Source: Hymenobacter negativus (GTDB taxonomy: Bacteria; Bacteroidota; Bacteroidia; Cytophagales; Hymenobacteraceae). Taken from it: a stretch of 64,000 nucleotides of DNA. The stretch spans positions 1-64,000 of the forward strand of contig NZ_JAGETZ010000013.1 of the NCBI RefSeq assembly GCF_017571495.1. The letters run 5' to 3'. Within the stretch, counting starts at the first letter, position 1; every line of letters begins with the position of its first letter. A model generated the notes under the pieces. That model was not told the origin of the DNA. It was given only the letters and a program-made list of their open reading frames with translations, and searched no databases. Positions 17,672 through 25,511 of the stretch are shown piece by piece. The position numbers and the translations under genes were made by a program.

Positions 17672-18802
17672 TTAGGCCTCGTAGCTGGGCGAGAACGTGC
17701 CAGCAGGTTGGCCGTCGGCCGTGGGATAATCAGTATAGCCGTCGGCAAAGCCGTTGGGGCCGGGGGCGTAGAAAGTAGCCTGGTCGGCTTCGGCCAGGGG
17801 CAGGCCTGCTTTTAGGCGTTCTACCAGGTCGGGGTTTGAGATGAAGGGACGGCCGATGGCTACAAGGTCGGCGGCACTGTCGAGGGCAGCATCAATCTGG
17901 GCTACCGTGTTGTAGCCACCGCTCAGAATGAGTGTGTTGGTAAACTTCTCGCGGATAAGGGGCACAACTTCAGTCGGCACGGCGGGGGCCCCCATGCTCT
18001 GGTGGTCGACAAGGTGCAGGTATACGACGCCGATTTTTTGCAGCTCCTCGGCCAGGTAAGCGTAGGTTTCGTTGGTTTCGGGGTAGTTCGGCATGTCGTT
18101 GAACACGCCCCAGGGCGAAAGGCGAATGCCGGTGCGCTCGGTGCCAATGGCTTCGGCCACGGCTTTGGTTACTTCGAGCACGAAGCGGGCGCGGTTCTGC
18201 ACGCTGCCGCCGTACTCGTCGGTGCGCTGGTTGGAGGCAGGATTCAGGAATTGCTCCAGCAGGTAGCCGTTGGCACCGTGCAGCTCCACGCCATCAAAGC
18301 CGGCTTCAATGGCCAGCTTGGCGCTGTGCACGTACTCGTCGCGCACGCGGGTCAACTCGTCGGAGCGCAGGGCGCGAGGAGTAGGCTGGTCCTGCATCTG
18401 CTGCTGGTCGGTCCACATCTGGCCCTGGGCAGCTACGGCCGAGGGGGCAACGCCTTCGGCACCTTCGGGCAGGTTGAGGTGGTGGAAAACGCGGCCGGCG
18501 TGCATAAGCTGCACGAAAATGTGGCCGCCGTGATGGTGCACGGTTTCGGTCACACGCTGCCAGTTGGTGACGTGCTCCTGATTGAACAGGCCGGGAATGC
18601 GGGCGTAGCCCAAGCCATCGGCCGAGGGCGAAACGCCTTCGGTGATGATGAGGCCAGCCGTGGCGCGCTGGCGGTAGTACTCAGCCATCAGCTCGTTGGG
18701 CACGTTGCCGAGGGCACGGCTACGGGTCATGGGAGCCATCGCAATGTGGTTGGCGAGGGTGAGCGAGCCAAGCTTGGCGGGCTCAAAAGCTTTATTTGAC
18801 AT
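17672..18802 (-). CDS. Alkene reductase, Old Yellow Enzyme family
   Basis: FMN-dependent NAD(P)H oxidoreductase that reduces activated C=C bonds or nitro-compounds, like NemA or XenA. The 376-residue product is a complete TIM barrel: MAPMTRSRA near residue 23 (flavin site), GLIITEGVS near 50, the catalytic HGANGYLLEQFLNP near 176, GGSVQNRARF near 196, and LIREKFTNTLILSGGY with AIGRPFISNPDL near 325-340 for phosphate binding. ATG 18802 (MSNKAFEPAKLG) is preferred over an extension to 18823. It is monocistronic with its own terminator. A role in electrophile detoxification is inferred from the family. Confidence 0.92.
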   Translation of the reverse strand: MSNKAFEPAKLGSLTLANHIAMAPMTRSRALGNVPNELMAEYYRQRATAGLIITEGVSPSADGLGYARIPGLFNQEHVTNWQRVTETVHHHGGHIFVQLMHAGRVFHHLNLPEGAEGVAPSAVAAQGQMWTDQQQMQDQPTPRALRSDELTRVRDEYVHSAKLAIEAGFDGVELHGANGYLLEQFLNPASNQRTDEYGGSVQNRARFVLEVTKAVAEAIGTERTGIRLSPWGVFNDMPNYPETNETYAYLAEELQKIGVVYLHLVDHQSMGAPAVPTEVVPLIREKFTNTLILSGGYNTVAQIDAALDSAADLVAIGRPFISNPDLVERLKAGLPLAEADQATFYAPGPNGFADGYTDYPTADGQPAGTFSPSYEA

Positions 18803-18942
18803 GTTCTGAAAGTAAGGCCGCACCGTGTGAGGCGCGATAGGAATGAATGAAACGCGGCTATAAAGCAGGTAGGTACACGAATAGTTTTAGCTACCTAAAT
18901 TATTGTTGCGCTACCCATCGAAGCAGTCGGGCTAAAAATCAG

Positions 18943-18975
18943 AAAAGCCCGTTCCACAGCGTGGAACGGGCTTTT
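18943..18975 (-). terminator. Terminator downstream of superoxide dismutase
   Basis: A perfect 15-bp stem AAAAGCCCGTTCCAC / GTGGAACGGGCTTTT with a three-base AGC loop. It lies 90 bases beyond the sod stop on the minus strand and is symmetric, so it could work in both directions. Confidence 0.8.
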
Positions 18976-19065
18976 GAGCAGCAAGATAATAGCAGCAAGT
19001 TAAGACTAGCGAAGAGCTTTTCTCAGGTCTTGCTATTTGTTACCAACGTCTTGCTACCACTGAAA

Positions 19066-19680
19066 CTAGGCAGGGTTGGCTTCGGCAAAGCGGCGGTTCA
19101 CCTCATCCCAGTTGATGAGGTTAAAGAAAGCGGCGATGTAGTCGGGGCGGCGGTTCTGGTATTTGAGGTAGTAGGCGTGCTCCCACACGTCGAGGCCCAG
19201 AATCGGGAAGCCTTTGCAGCCGGAATCGGGCATTAGCGGGTTGTCCTGGTTGGGCGTGGAGCAGATTTGCACCGAGCCATCGGCCTGCTTGCACAGCCAG
19301 GCCCAGCCTGAGCCGAAACGCGTGGTAGCAGCTTTGGCAAACTCTTCCTTGAACTTGTCATACGTGCCGAAAGCCGTGGTGATGGCTTCGCCCACGGCGC
19401 CGGTGGCCGGGCCGCCACCGTTGGGCGACAGGATGGTCCACCACAGCGAGTGGTTCCAGTGGCCGCCGCCGTTGTTGCGCACGGCTACGGGAGCTTTGGC
19501 AATGTTGTGCAGGATTTCCTCCAGCGACTGGCCTTCCATCTCAGTGCCGGCAATAGCAGCGTTGAGGTTGGTCACGTAGGCCTGGTGGTGCTTGGTGTGG
19601 TGAATTTCCTGCGTTTGTGCGTCGAACGTGGGTTCGAGGGCGTCGTAGGAGTAGGGGAGTTTGGGCAGTTCGAAAGCCAT
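19066..19680 (-). CDS. sodA: Superoxide dismutase [Mn/Fe]
   Basis: Converts superoxide to oxygen and hydrogen peroxide in the cytosol. The 204-residue protein has all four metal ligands: His27 in EIHHTKHHQAYV, His77 in GGGHWNHSLWW, and Asp164 and His168 in GLDVWEHAYYLKYQNRRPDY. GSGWAWL and NQDNPLM are also conserved. The Gln in NQDNP favours a Mn or cambialistic enzyme over a strict Fe enzyme, but metal use cannot be decided from sequence alone. A TACATTTG box 92 bases upstream is a candidate promoter, and the gene is monocistronic. Confidence 0.96.
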   Translation of the reverse strand: MAFELPKLPYSYDALEPTFDAQTQEIHHTKHHQAYVTNLNAAIAGTEMEGQSLEEILHNIAKAPVAVRNNGGGHWNHSLWWTILSPNGGGPATGAVGEAITTAFGTYDKFKEEFAKAATTRFGSGWAWLCKQADGSVQICSTPNQDNPLMPDSGCKGFPILGLDVWEHAYYLKYQNRRPDYIAAFFNLINWDEVNRRFAEANPA

Positions 19681-19771
19681 AGTTGAAAAAGGTTTGGGTG
19701 GTGATTTGGTGTGATGGTGTTGCTGGAACAGCCGGTTCCGTGCATGGTTACGGCTGCTAGCTACTTAAGGC

Positions 19772-19779
19772 CAAATGTA
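19772..19779 (-). promoter_or_regulatory. Candidate -7 box for sodA
   Basis: TACATTTG on the minus strand fits TAnnTTTG and would give a leader of roughly 85 bases. It abuts the stop codon of tadA. A TTTG lies only 14 bases upstream, short of the usual 19-21. Confidence 0.4.
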
Positions 19780-19781
19780 GA

Positions 19782-20213
19782 TTATTTACGCTTCAAATTG
19801 AAAAACGCCCGCATCAGCGCGGCGCACTCCTCGTGTTGCACGGGGCCGCGCAGCTTGGTGCGCGGGTGCAGCAGCTGCCCGTGCCGCCGAAATCCCACTT
19901 TGGGCTCCTCGGCCCCGAACACAACGGCCTTCAGCTGCGCCCAATAACTGGCGCCGGCGCACATCACGCACGGCTCGATGGTAACGTAGAGCGTGCAGTC
20001 GGCGAGGTATTTATTGCCCAGGTGATTGGCGGCGGCGGTCAGGGCCAGCATTTCGGCGTGGGCCGTCACATCGCGTAGGCGTTCGGTTTGGTTGTAGCCG
20101 CGGCCGATAATCCGGTTTTCGAATACAACGATGGCACCGATGGGGATTTCATCGGTTTCAAAGGCTTTTTGAGCCTCGGCCAAGGCGTGCCGCATGAAAT
20201 ACTCGTCGGTCAT
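19782..20213 (-). CDS. tadA: tRNA adenosine(34) deaminase TadA (or related nucleoside deaminase)
   Basis: Zinc deaminase that converts A34 of tRNA-Arg to inosine. The 143-residue protein has the zinc and catalytic signature HAE (His52-Ala-Glu54) and PCVMC (Pro81-Cys82-Val-Met-Cys85), with DEIPIGAIVV near residue 21 and GYNQTERLRDVTAHAEMLAL around the site, as in TadA. ATG 20213 is used; the open frame extends to 20318 without family similarity. A guanine-deaminase-type relative is the alternative, but IPIGAIVV and the MCAGA context favour TadA. Confidence 0.9.
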   Translation of the reverse strand: MTDEYFMRHALAEAQKAFETDEIPIGAIVVFENRIIGRGYNQTERLRDVTAHAEMLALTAAANHLGNKYLADCTLYVTIEPCVMCAGASYWAQLKAVVFGAEEPKVGFRRHGQLLHPRTKLRGPVQHEECAALMRAFFNLKRK

Positions 20214-20269
20214 GGCTGGTTGCTGCAGCACTTTAGCCCGGCTATTCACACGCGGACTAAAAGTTGGTG

Positions 20270-20821
20270 CTACTTCATCACAATGGCATTCATCACGGCC
20301 TGTGCGGTGGGTTGCCACTGCGCCTGCTCATCGGCCGGAGCCACAAAGGTGAAGACATAAAGCTGCGAGCCCAGGATGGCATATTGCACCGTCTGATACT
20401 TCTTGATAGGAGCTAACGGGCTGCCGTTTCGCCGTGCGTCGGACACCGTGGAGATGAATTCGAAATACATGTAGTCGCGCCCGTTCACGGTGCGGATGTC
20501 TTCTTTGATAAAGTCAACCTTCGAGTACAGCCGCTGAATGCTGGCTTTGTAAATTTTAATCAGCACGCCATAATCGAAGCTTTCGAAGGTGGTGGGCCGC
20601 AGGGCCACGCTGAAATCCACGCGCCCGCTGGGGTTGGAAAACACGGCCAGCGGCTTGCGTGGCGAGGGGTATTTCACCGCAATGCCGTCGTCGGGCAGCG
20701 GGGCAAAACCGGCCGGCACGCCCACCGTCAGGCCCGAAGCAAGCTTGGTGGACGTCAGCTTGGGATTGGGTGCGAAGGCTGTGAGGGTAAGAAACAGCAG
20801 CAGAAACGATAGGTTCTTCAT
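20270..20821 (-). CDS. Exported protein of unknown function
   Basis: A 183-residue protein with a signal peptide (MKNLSFLLLFLTLTAFA) starting at ATG 20821. The mature part has mixed alpha/beta character, with TFESFDYGVLIKIYKAS and DYMYFEFIST segments and a late strand GSQLYVFTFVAP. The pattern resembles small periplasmic proteins of the PsbP/DcrB-like fold, but I cannot confirm a family. Its stop lies 56 bases before tadA on the same strand, so the two may be co-transcribed. The region upstream of the start is a dispersed repeat. Confidence 0.75.
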   Translation of the reverse strand: MKNLSFLLLFLTLTAFAPNPKLTSTKLASGLTVGVPAGFAPLPDDGIAVKYPSPRKPLAVFSNPSGRVDFSVALRPTTFESFDYGVLIKIYKASIQRLYSKVDFIKEDIRTVNGRDYMYFEFISTVSDARRNGSPLAPIKKYQTVQYAILGSQLYVFTFVAPADEQAQWQPTAQAVMNAIVMK

Positions 20822-20853
20822 AGCAGCATCAAATGGGAACAATAACAAAGAAC

Positions 20854-21021
20854 GTCATGCTGAGCGCAGCCGAAGCCGCTCGCGTGCGCCGGCTGCCATG
20901 CTGAAGAAAGAAGAATCTTAATCAACGCAGAACGTCAATCGCTCTGTTTGGGTAAGGTCCTTCGTGGTGTTCAGATGACAGCCGGCGCGCATGCGAGCTA
21001 CTTCGCTGCGGGCAGCATGAC
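20854..21021. repeat. Dispersed inverted repeat, GTCATGCTGA family, copy A
   Basis: The left arm begins GTCATGCTGAGCGCAGC (20854) and the right arm ends GGGCAGCATGAC (21021). The arms are imperfectly complementary over about 42 bases, including the inner GCCGGCTG/CAGCCGGC. The 168-bp unit fills the spacer between two minus-strand genes. Confidence 0.75.
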
Positions 21022-21047
21022 GCTCTTTTCAGGCCTGCTCGTTCCAA

Positions 21048-21482
21048 CTACCGGCGGGCGGCTGGGTACTTAATCCGGACCTTTTTCCAGTACACGTAGT
21101 TGCCGGTTTTGGCCTCTACCAGATAAGTGCCAGCCGGAATCTTGCCCAAATCTACCGGCGCGCCGGTATTGTTGACCGGGTCCAGCTCGGTCTGGTACAC
21201 TACTTTGTTCTTGTAATCAGTCATCACCAGCGTGCCAGGCTTGGTGAATTGCTGCGTGAAGCTGAGCATGATGCTCGTGGAGTTGGGCTTGGGAAATACA
21301 TCGATGCCCGACAGCGTTTCGACGCGCTTAATGGGGCCGTCGAGCGTGACGGCGCCGGTGCCTTTAGATTTAATCTCCGTGCCCGAGGCATCGGACTTCG
21401 TTTTGGTCTTGATTTTCTGGGCCTGAGCCGAGCCGGCGGCCAGCAGCGCGGCGGCCAGTGCCAAAGAGGGGAGGAGTTTCAT
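21048..21482 (-). CDS. Small exported protein resembling a stand-alone T9SS-like C-terminal domain
   Basis: 144 residues with a signal peptide (residues 1-21, ending SAQAQ). After a Lys/Thr/Ser-rich stretch, about residues 55-140 look like the beta-sandwich of a T9SS type A sorting domain: DVFPKPNSTS in place of YPNP, then GTLVMTDYKNKVVYQTELD, DLGKIPAGTYLVEAKTGNYVYWKKVRI. No cargo domain precedes it, so it is not an ordinary T9SS substrate. It may be a small surface or periplasmic protein that shares the fold. ATG 21482 is chosen because the signal peptide begins there. Confidence 0.7.
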   Translation of the reverse strand: MKLLPSLALAAALLAAGSAQAQKIKTKTKSDASGTEIKSKGTGAVTLDGPIKRVETLSGIDVFPKPNSTSIMLSFTQQFTKPGTLVMTDYKNKVVYQTELDPVNNTGAPVDLGKIPAGTYLVEAKTGNYVYWKKVRIKYPAARR

Positions 21483-21628
21483 GAAATTTTGAAGGGATTG
21501 AGAAGACAAAGGAACGCAGCTACGGCGGCCTTTGCATATCCCGTACCAAAAACAGCCAACGCGGGTTGCTGACCTCTTGGTGGGAAGCTTGCAATGAAAG
21601 CAGCGCAGGCACCGACGTTTCTGCGGGT

Positions 21629-21828
21629 TGCCCGTGGGAGTTCCTACGAGCCCCCATACTTTTCTATAATGGTCTGTAGGACGTGCTACGGGCACCTATA
21701 CTTTTCTGCAACGGTCCGTAGTATGTGCTACGGGTACCTATATTTTTCCCAAGTGGTCCGTAGCACGTGCTACGAGCATTCATAGATTTCTTGAGTGGTC
21801 TGTAGCACATGCTACGGGCATTTAGCTC
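21629..21828. repeat. 42-bp tandem array of palindromic units upstream of aspS
   Basis: Units start at 21671, 21713, 21755 and 21797, exactly 42 bp apart, with a degenerate earlier copy from 21629. Each unit has a dyad GTAGnAnrTGCTACgrGC followed by a 21-base AT-richer spacer. In the third unit the dyad is a perfect 16-bp palindrome, CGTAGCACGTGCTACG. The spacers resemble each other, so this is a tandem repeat and not a CRISPR array. The array ends about 70 bp before the aspS -7 box. Confidence 0.9.
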
Positions 21829-21899
21829 TCGGTTGTGCGCCGTTTGGGGGCGCGAACCAGAAAGTTGGCGCTACGGTGGCAGGCCCCGCCCGCAAGGCC

Positions 21900-21907
21900 T
21901 AACTTTG
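21900..21907 (+). promoter_or_regulatory. Candidate -7 box for aspS
   Basis: TAACTTTG matches TAnnTTTG and lies 18 bases before the aspS ATG, implying a very short leader. No -33 TTTG at normal distance is visible. Confidence 0.45.
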
Positions 21908-21925
21908 CCCGAAATCCCTATTGCC

Positions 21926-23689
21926 ATGTTACGTACCCACACCTGCGGCGAGCTTCGCGCCGAACACATTGGTCAAACCGTCACGCTTTGCGGCTGGATG
22001 CAGCGCACCCGCGACAAAGGCGCTATCCTCTGGATTGACCTGCGCGACCGGTATGGCCTCACCCAAGTAACGCTGGAAGGGGGCATTGAAAGCGATGCGC
22101 TCCTTGAAACCGCCCGCCAGCTCGGCCGCGAATTTGTGCTCCAGGTAACCGGTAAAGTGACCGAGCGCTACTCCAAAAACGACAAAATCCCCACCGGCGC
22201 CATCGAAATTCGCCCCGAAAAAGTGGAGGTGCTGAACCCGGCAAAGCTGCCGCCCTTCCTCATCGAGGACGAAACCGACGGCGGCGACGACCTGCGGATG
22301 AAGTACCGCTACCTCGACCTGCGCCGCACGCCGGTGCGCAACAACCTCATGCTGCGCCACAAAATGGCCCAGGCCGTGCGCCGCTACCTTGATGGCCAGG
22401 AGTTCATCGAAGTCGAAACGCCGGTGCTCATCAAATCCACGCCCGAAGGCGCCCGCGACTTCGTGGTGCCCTCGCGCATGAACCCCGGCGAGTTCTACGC
22501 CCTGCCGCAGTCGCCCCAGACGTTTAAGCAGCTGCTCATGGTGTCGGGTTTCGACCGCTACTTCCAAATCGTGAAGTGCTTCCGCGACGAAGACCTGCGC
22601 GCCGACCGCCAGCCTGAATTCACGCAGATTGACTGCGAAATGGCTTTTGTGACCCAGGAGGACATCCTCGACATGTTTGAAGGCCTGGTGCGCTACCTGT
22701 TCAAGGAAATCAAAAACCTCGATTTCCCCAGCGTGCCCCGCATGACCTACGCCGACGCCATGCGCGACTACGGCAACGACAAGCCCGACACCCGCTTCGA
22801 AATGAAGTTTGCCAACCTCACCGAAACAGTAAAAGGCCAGAACTTCCCCGTCTTCGACAGTGCCGAGCTGGTGTTGGGCATCAACGCCGCCACCTGCGCC
22901 GCCTACACCCGCAAGCAAATTGACGAGCTGACCGAATGGGTGAAGCGCCCGCAAATTGGGGCCACTGGCCTCGTCTACGCCCGCGTAGAGGCCGACGGCT
23001 CGGTAAAATCCTCGGTCGACAAGTTCTACTCGCAGGACGAGTTACAGAAGTGGAGGGCTGCCTTCGACGCCAACCCCGGCGACCTGCTCCTACTGCTGGC
23101 CGGCCCCGAAGCCAAAACCCGTAAAGCCATGAGCGAGCTGCGCCTCGAAATGGGCCGCCGCCTCGGCCTGCGTGACCCCAATACGTTCTCGCCGTTGTGG
23201 GTAATTGACTTCCCGCTGCTGGAATTCAGTGAGGAAGAAGGCCGCCACTTCGCCATGCACCACCCCTTCACCTCGCCCAAGCCCGAGGACCTCGCCCTGC
23301 TCGACAACCCCGCCACCATCGGCCAGACCCGCGCCAACGCCTACGACCTCGTGATAAATGGCGTGGAAGTGGGCGGCGGCTCCATCCGCATCCACGACCG
23401 CGCCGTGCAGGCCCGCATGTTCTCGCTTCTCGGCTTCACCCCCGAAGAAGCCCAGGCCCAGTTCGGCTTCCTGCTCGACGCCTTCGAGTACGGCGCGCCA
23501 CCCCACGGCGGCCTTGCCTTCGGCTTCGACCGTCTCTGCAGCCTCTTTGGCGGCTCGGACTCTATTCGCGACTTCATCGCCTTCCCTAAAAACAACTCCG
23601 GCCGCGACGTCATGATTGACTCGCCCTCGCCCATCGCCGACGCGCAGTTGAAGGAGTTGAGCATTGCCACAGCAGTGGTAGCGAAGTAG
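21926..23689 (+). CDS. aspS: Aspartate-tRNA ligase
   Basis: Charges tRNA-Asp with aspartate in the cytosol. The 587-residue protein has the bacterial layout: an N-terminal OB-fold anticodon-binding domain (RTHTCGELRAEHIGQTVTLCGWM), class II motif 2 (FRDEDLRADRQPEFTQIDCEM), the GAD insertion domain in the middle, and motif 3 (GGLAFGFDRL) near the end. ATG 21926 is chosen over an open extension to 21809 because it starts the conserved domain. The extension would run into the tandem array. A strong terminator follows, so the gene is monocistronic. Confidence 0.97.
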   Translation: MLRTHTCGELRAEHIGQTVTLCGWMQRTRDKGAILWIDLRDRYGLTQVTLEGGIESDALLETARQLGREFVLQVTGKVTERYSKNDKIPTGAIEIRPEKVEVLNPAKLPPFLIEDETDGGDDLRMKYRYLDLRRTPVRNNLMLRHKMAQAVRRYLDGQEFIEVETPVLIKSTPEGARDFVVPSRMNPGEFYALPQSPQTFKQLLMVSGFDRYFQIVKCFRDEDLRADRQPEFTQIDCEMAFVTQEDILDMFEGLVRYLFKEIKNLDFPSVPRMTYADAMRDYGNDKPDTRFEMKFANLTETVKGQNFPVFDSAELVLGINAATCAAYTRKQIDELTEWVKRPQIGATGLVYARVEADGSVKSSVDKFYSQDELQKWRAAFDANPGDLLLLLAGPEAKTRKAMSELRLEMGRRLGLRDPNTFSPLWVIDFPLLEFSEEEGRHFAMHHPFTSPKPEDLALLDNPATIGQTRANAYDLVINGVEVGGGSIRIHDRAVQARMFSLLGFTPEEAQAQFGFLLDAFEYGAPPHGGLAFGFDRLCSLFGGSDSIRDFIAFPKNNSGRDVMIDSPSPIADAQLKELSIATAVVAK

Positions 23690-23710
23690 GTTGTGAAATG
23701 GTAGAACCAG

Positions 23711-23748
23711 AAGCGGCGCCTGATGCATCAGGCGCCGCTTTTTATTAA
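23711..23748 (+). terminator. Terminator of aspS
   Basis: A perfect 30-base palindrome, AAGCGGCGCCTGATG followed by its complement, then TTTATTAAAT. Confidence 0.88.
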
Positions 23749-23770
23749 ATAGCAGAGCCTTTCAAGCCCA

Positions 23771-24805
23771 TTACAGCCAAACGGTGTTTTCCTTAAAATC
23801 GACCGGGTACATGTTCAAGTATTGCACGAGACGTGGGTAGGTGCCGTGGTTGGGGCTGCTGCCGTGGGGCAGGAAGTGGTGCCAGATAATCATATCGCCG
23901 GCTCCGGCGGCAATGGGTTGTACCTGTGCCGTTAGGTCGACGCGGCGCGGGTCGGTGCCGGAAGGCAGGGTGGCCAGCCACGTTTCCAGTTGGCGGTGGA
24001 AGCCGGGTACGCAGCTAAAAGCTCCTTGGTGGGCTGGCGTGTCGCAGAGGTAAATGAGGCCTTGGGTACCGAAGCGGAAGGGCGGCTGCAAACTCATATC
24101 CCAATGCAGGGGCGTGCCCTGGTGCTGATAAGTGGCTGTTTCGGGCGGGTTGAGGCTGGTGCGGTCGGTAGTCGTCCATAGGTCGGCGGTGCCCCAAAGC
24201 TGGGCAAATGCCTTGTGGATGCGTGGCGACTGGCGGTTGGCTTGTAGGGTGGGATGGTGGTAGAAATCCATCATAATGCCCTTGCCGATGGGTTTGTTAT
24301 ACCAGGTAGCCGCATTGTATCGGTCCATGCCTAAGGCTTCCCACACGGCATCTTGAGTAGCTTGTGCTTGCTCTTGCGAGATGGCCTCCCGCAGAATGAC
24401 GTAGCCATGCTCGTTCCAAAAGGCCAGGTCGGCCTTACTCAGCACATTCGCTACTGCTTCGATTTCGCGCAACTGCTGCCGTAACGTCTCTGGGTACGGC
24501 TGGTTCGAAAACAGGCAGTTGAGGCGCTCGATTTGCAAAGCTCCAATTTGCCCATTATTCTTGGCAAGAACCCAGTTCTCAAACTCCGCGAAGCTGGGTA
24601 CCGCTTGCATCAGGTAGCGCGTGGTTTCTTCCAGCGGCAAGCTTAGCCCGTTCAGAAGCAAGTTGTCGAAGCGCCAGCTTCTTTCTGTTTGCTCAACGAA
24701 AACGCCATTGCGCTGTGCCAACGACTGCGACCAAAACCGTTTCAAGTGCTTCACGCCGAGGTCCCCGGTTTCTTCCAAATCAGCAAGGATGTATCGAGCT
24801 TCCAT
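23771..24805 (-). CDS. Phytanoyl-CoA dioxygenase family protein
   Basis: A predicted Fe(II)/2-oxoglutarate-dependent oxygenase of 344 residues. The catalytic half (about 130-344) has the facial-triad candidates His and Asp in PLHWDMSL and a distal His in LPHGSSPN, with YPRLVQY supplying the Arg expected for 2-oxoglutarate. The N-terminal 120 residues are a separate helical region. The substrate is unknown; members act on lipids, ectoine precursors or secondary metabolites. It follows the nuo operon terminator on the same strand and has no metabolic partner nearby. Confidence 0.8.
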   Translation of the reverse strand: MEARYILADLEETGDLGVKHLKRFWSQSLAQRNGVFVEQTERSWRFDNLLLNGLSLPLEETTRYLMQAVPSFAEFENWVLAKNNGQIGALQIERLNCLFSNQPYPETLRQQLREIEAVANVLSKADLAFWNEHGYVILREAISQEQAQATQDAVWEALGMDRYNAATWYNKPIGKGIMMDFYHHPTLQANRQSPRIHKAFAQLWGTADLWTTTDRTSLNPPETATYQHQGTPLHWDMSLQPPFRFGTQGLIYLCDTPAHQGAFSCVPGFHRQLETWLATLPSGTDPRRVDLTAQVQPIAAGAGDMIIWHHFLPHGSSPNHGTYPRLVQYLNMYPVDFKENTVWL

Positions 24806-24874
24806 ACGCGTTTAAACTACTGAACTACCCCGCCCAATGCTTTTTTGGTGGGCGGTAGCCTACAGGCGAATATA

Positions 24875-24913
24875 AAAAAGCGGCCACTGATATTATATCA
24901 GTGGCCGCTTTTT
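24875..24913 (-). terminator. Terminator of the nuo operon
   Basis: AAAAAGCGGCCACTGATA pairs perfectly with TATCAGTGGCCGCTTTTT around a TTA loop. It begins 17 bases after the nuoJ stop on the minus strand. The symmetric A/T tails allow both directions. Confidence 0.9.
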
Positions 24914-24929
24914 CGAAATAGCTTTTACG

Positions 24930-25439
24930 TTAGAAATTCCGCTCGCCTGTTTCACGCTTGCCCAGCATCACCGAGCCTACCATAGCGGCCAGCAACAGAA
25001 TGGAAGCCAACTCAAACGGCAGCGCATAGTCCTTAAACAGCACCATGCCCAGCTTATCTACCATGCCAATCTGCGAATCGAAGTTGGCCGGGTCGTAACC
25101 AGCGGGGTTCACATTGCGCAGGGCTGCTACTAGAATCAGCAGCAGTGAGCCGCCAGCAATAGCAGCAGCAAACTTGGCCAGTGCAGGCTTGTGCGGCTCA
25201 GTTTCCTCGTTCAGGTTCAGGAACATAATCACGAACAGGAACAACACCATGATAGCGCCAGCATACACAATGATGTTCACAGCCGCAAGAAACTGCGCGT
25301 TCAGCAGCAGGTAGTGACCCGAGAGTGTGAAGAACGTGAGGATGAGGAACAGGACGCTGTGTACCGGGTTTTTGGCCAGCACCACGCCCAATGCACTCAA
25401 CAGGGCCACGAACGAGAGAAAGAGGAAGAGAGGGGACAT
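24930..25439 (-). CDS. nuoJ: NADH-quinone oxidoreductase subunit J
   Basis: Membrane subunit of complex I with five predicted helices in 169 residues. The conserved helix 3 is present as FLAAVNIIVYAGAIMVLFLFVIMFLN, the part that forms the pi-bulge region in NuoJ/ND6. The C-terminal helix FELASILLLAAMVGSVML is also typical. ATG 25439 is used; a TTG at 25448 would add three residues. It is the last nuo gene here: a strong terminator follows, and nuoK does not. Its 5' spacer holds a short copy of the GTCATGC repeat. Confidence 0.94.
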   Translation of the reverse strand: MSPLFLFLSFVALLSALGVVLAKNPVHSVLFLILTFFTLSGHYLLLNAQFLAAVNIIVYAGAIMVLFLFVIMFLNLNEETEPHKPALAKFAAAIAGGSLLLILVAALRNVNPAGYDPANFDSQIGMVDKLGMVLFKDYALPFELASILLLAAMVGSVMLGKRETGERNF

Positions 25440-25456
25440 TAGAATCAAAAAAGAAC

Positions 25457-25497
25457 GTCAGAGAAGAACATCATGCTTCGACTATGCTTAGCATGAC
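25457..25497. repeat. Dispersed repeat, GTCATGC family, short copy B
   Basis: On the minus strand the copy begins GTCATGCTAAGCATAGTCGA (from 25497 down) and continues AGCATGATG. It lies in the 72-bp nuoI-nuoJ spacer. The copy is shorter than the others and its second arm is poorly conserved. Confidence 0.6.
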
Positions 25498-25511
25498 GAC
25501 CAAGCACGAAG

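Noticed and set aside
21594..21785. Small plus-strand frame through the 42-bp array (CYGxLYFS-like repeats)
   Set aside because: The frame repeats because 42 is a multiple of three. It stops inside the array, has no conserved start context, and the dyads are a better explanation of the conservation.
21671..21828. CRISPR array
   Set aside because: The spacers between palindromes are similar to each other, the unit is too short and constant, and no cas genes are present.
21929..22954. A 341-residue open frame antisense to aspS
   Set aside because: It mirrors a complete AspRS and has the His/Val/Gly-rich composition of a shadow frame.
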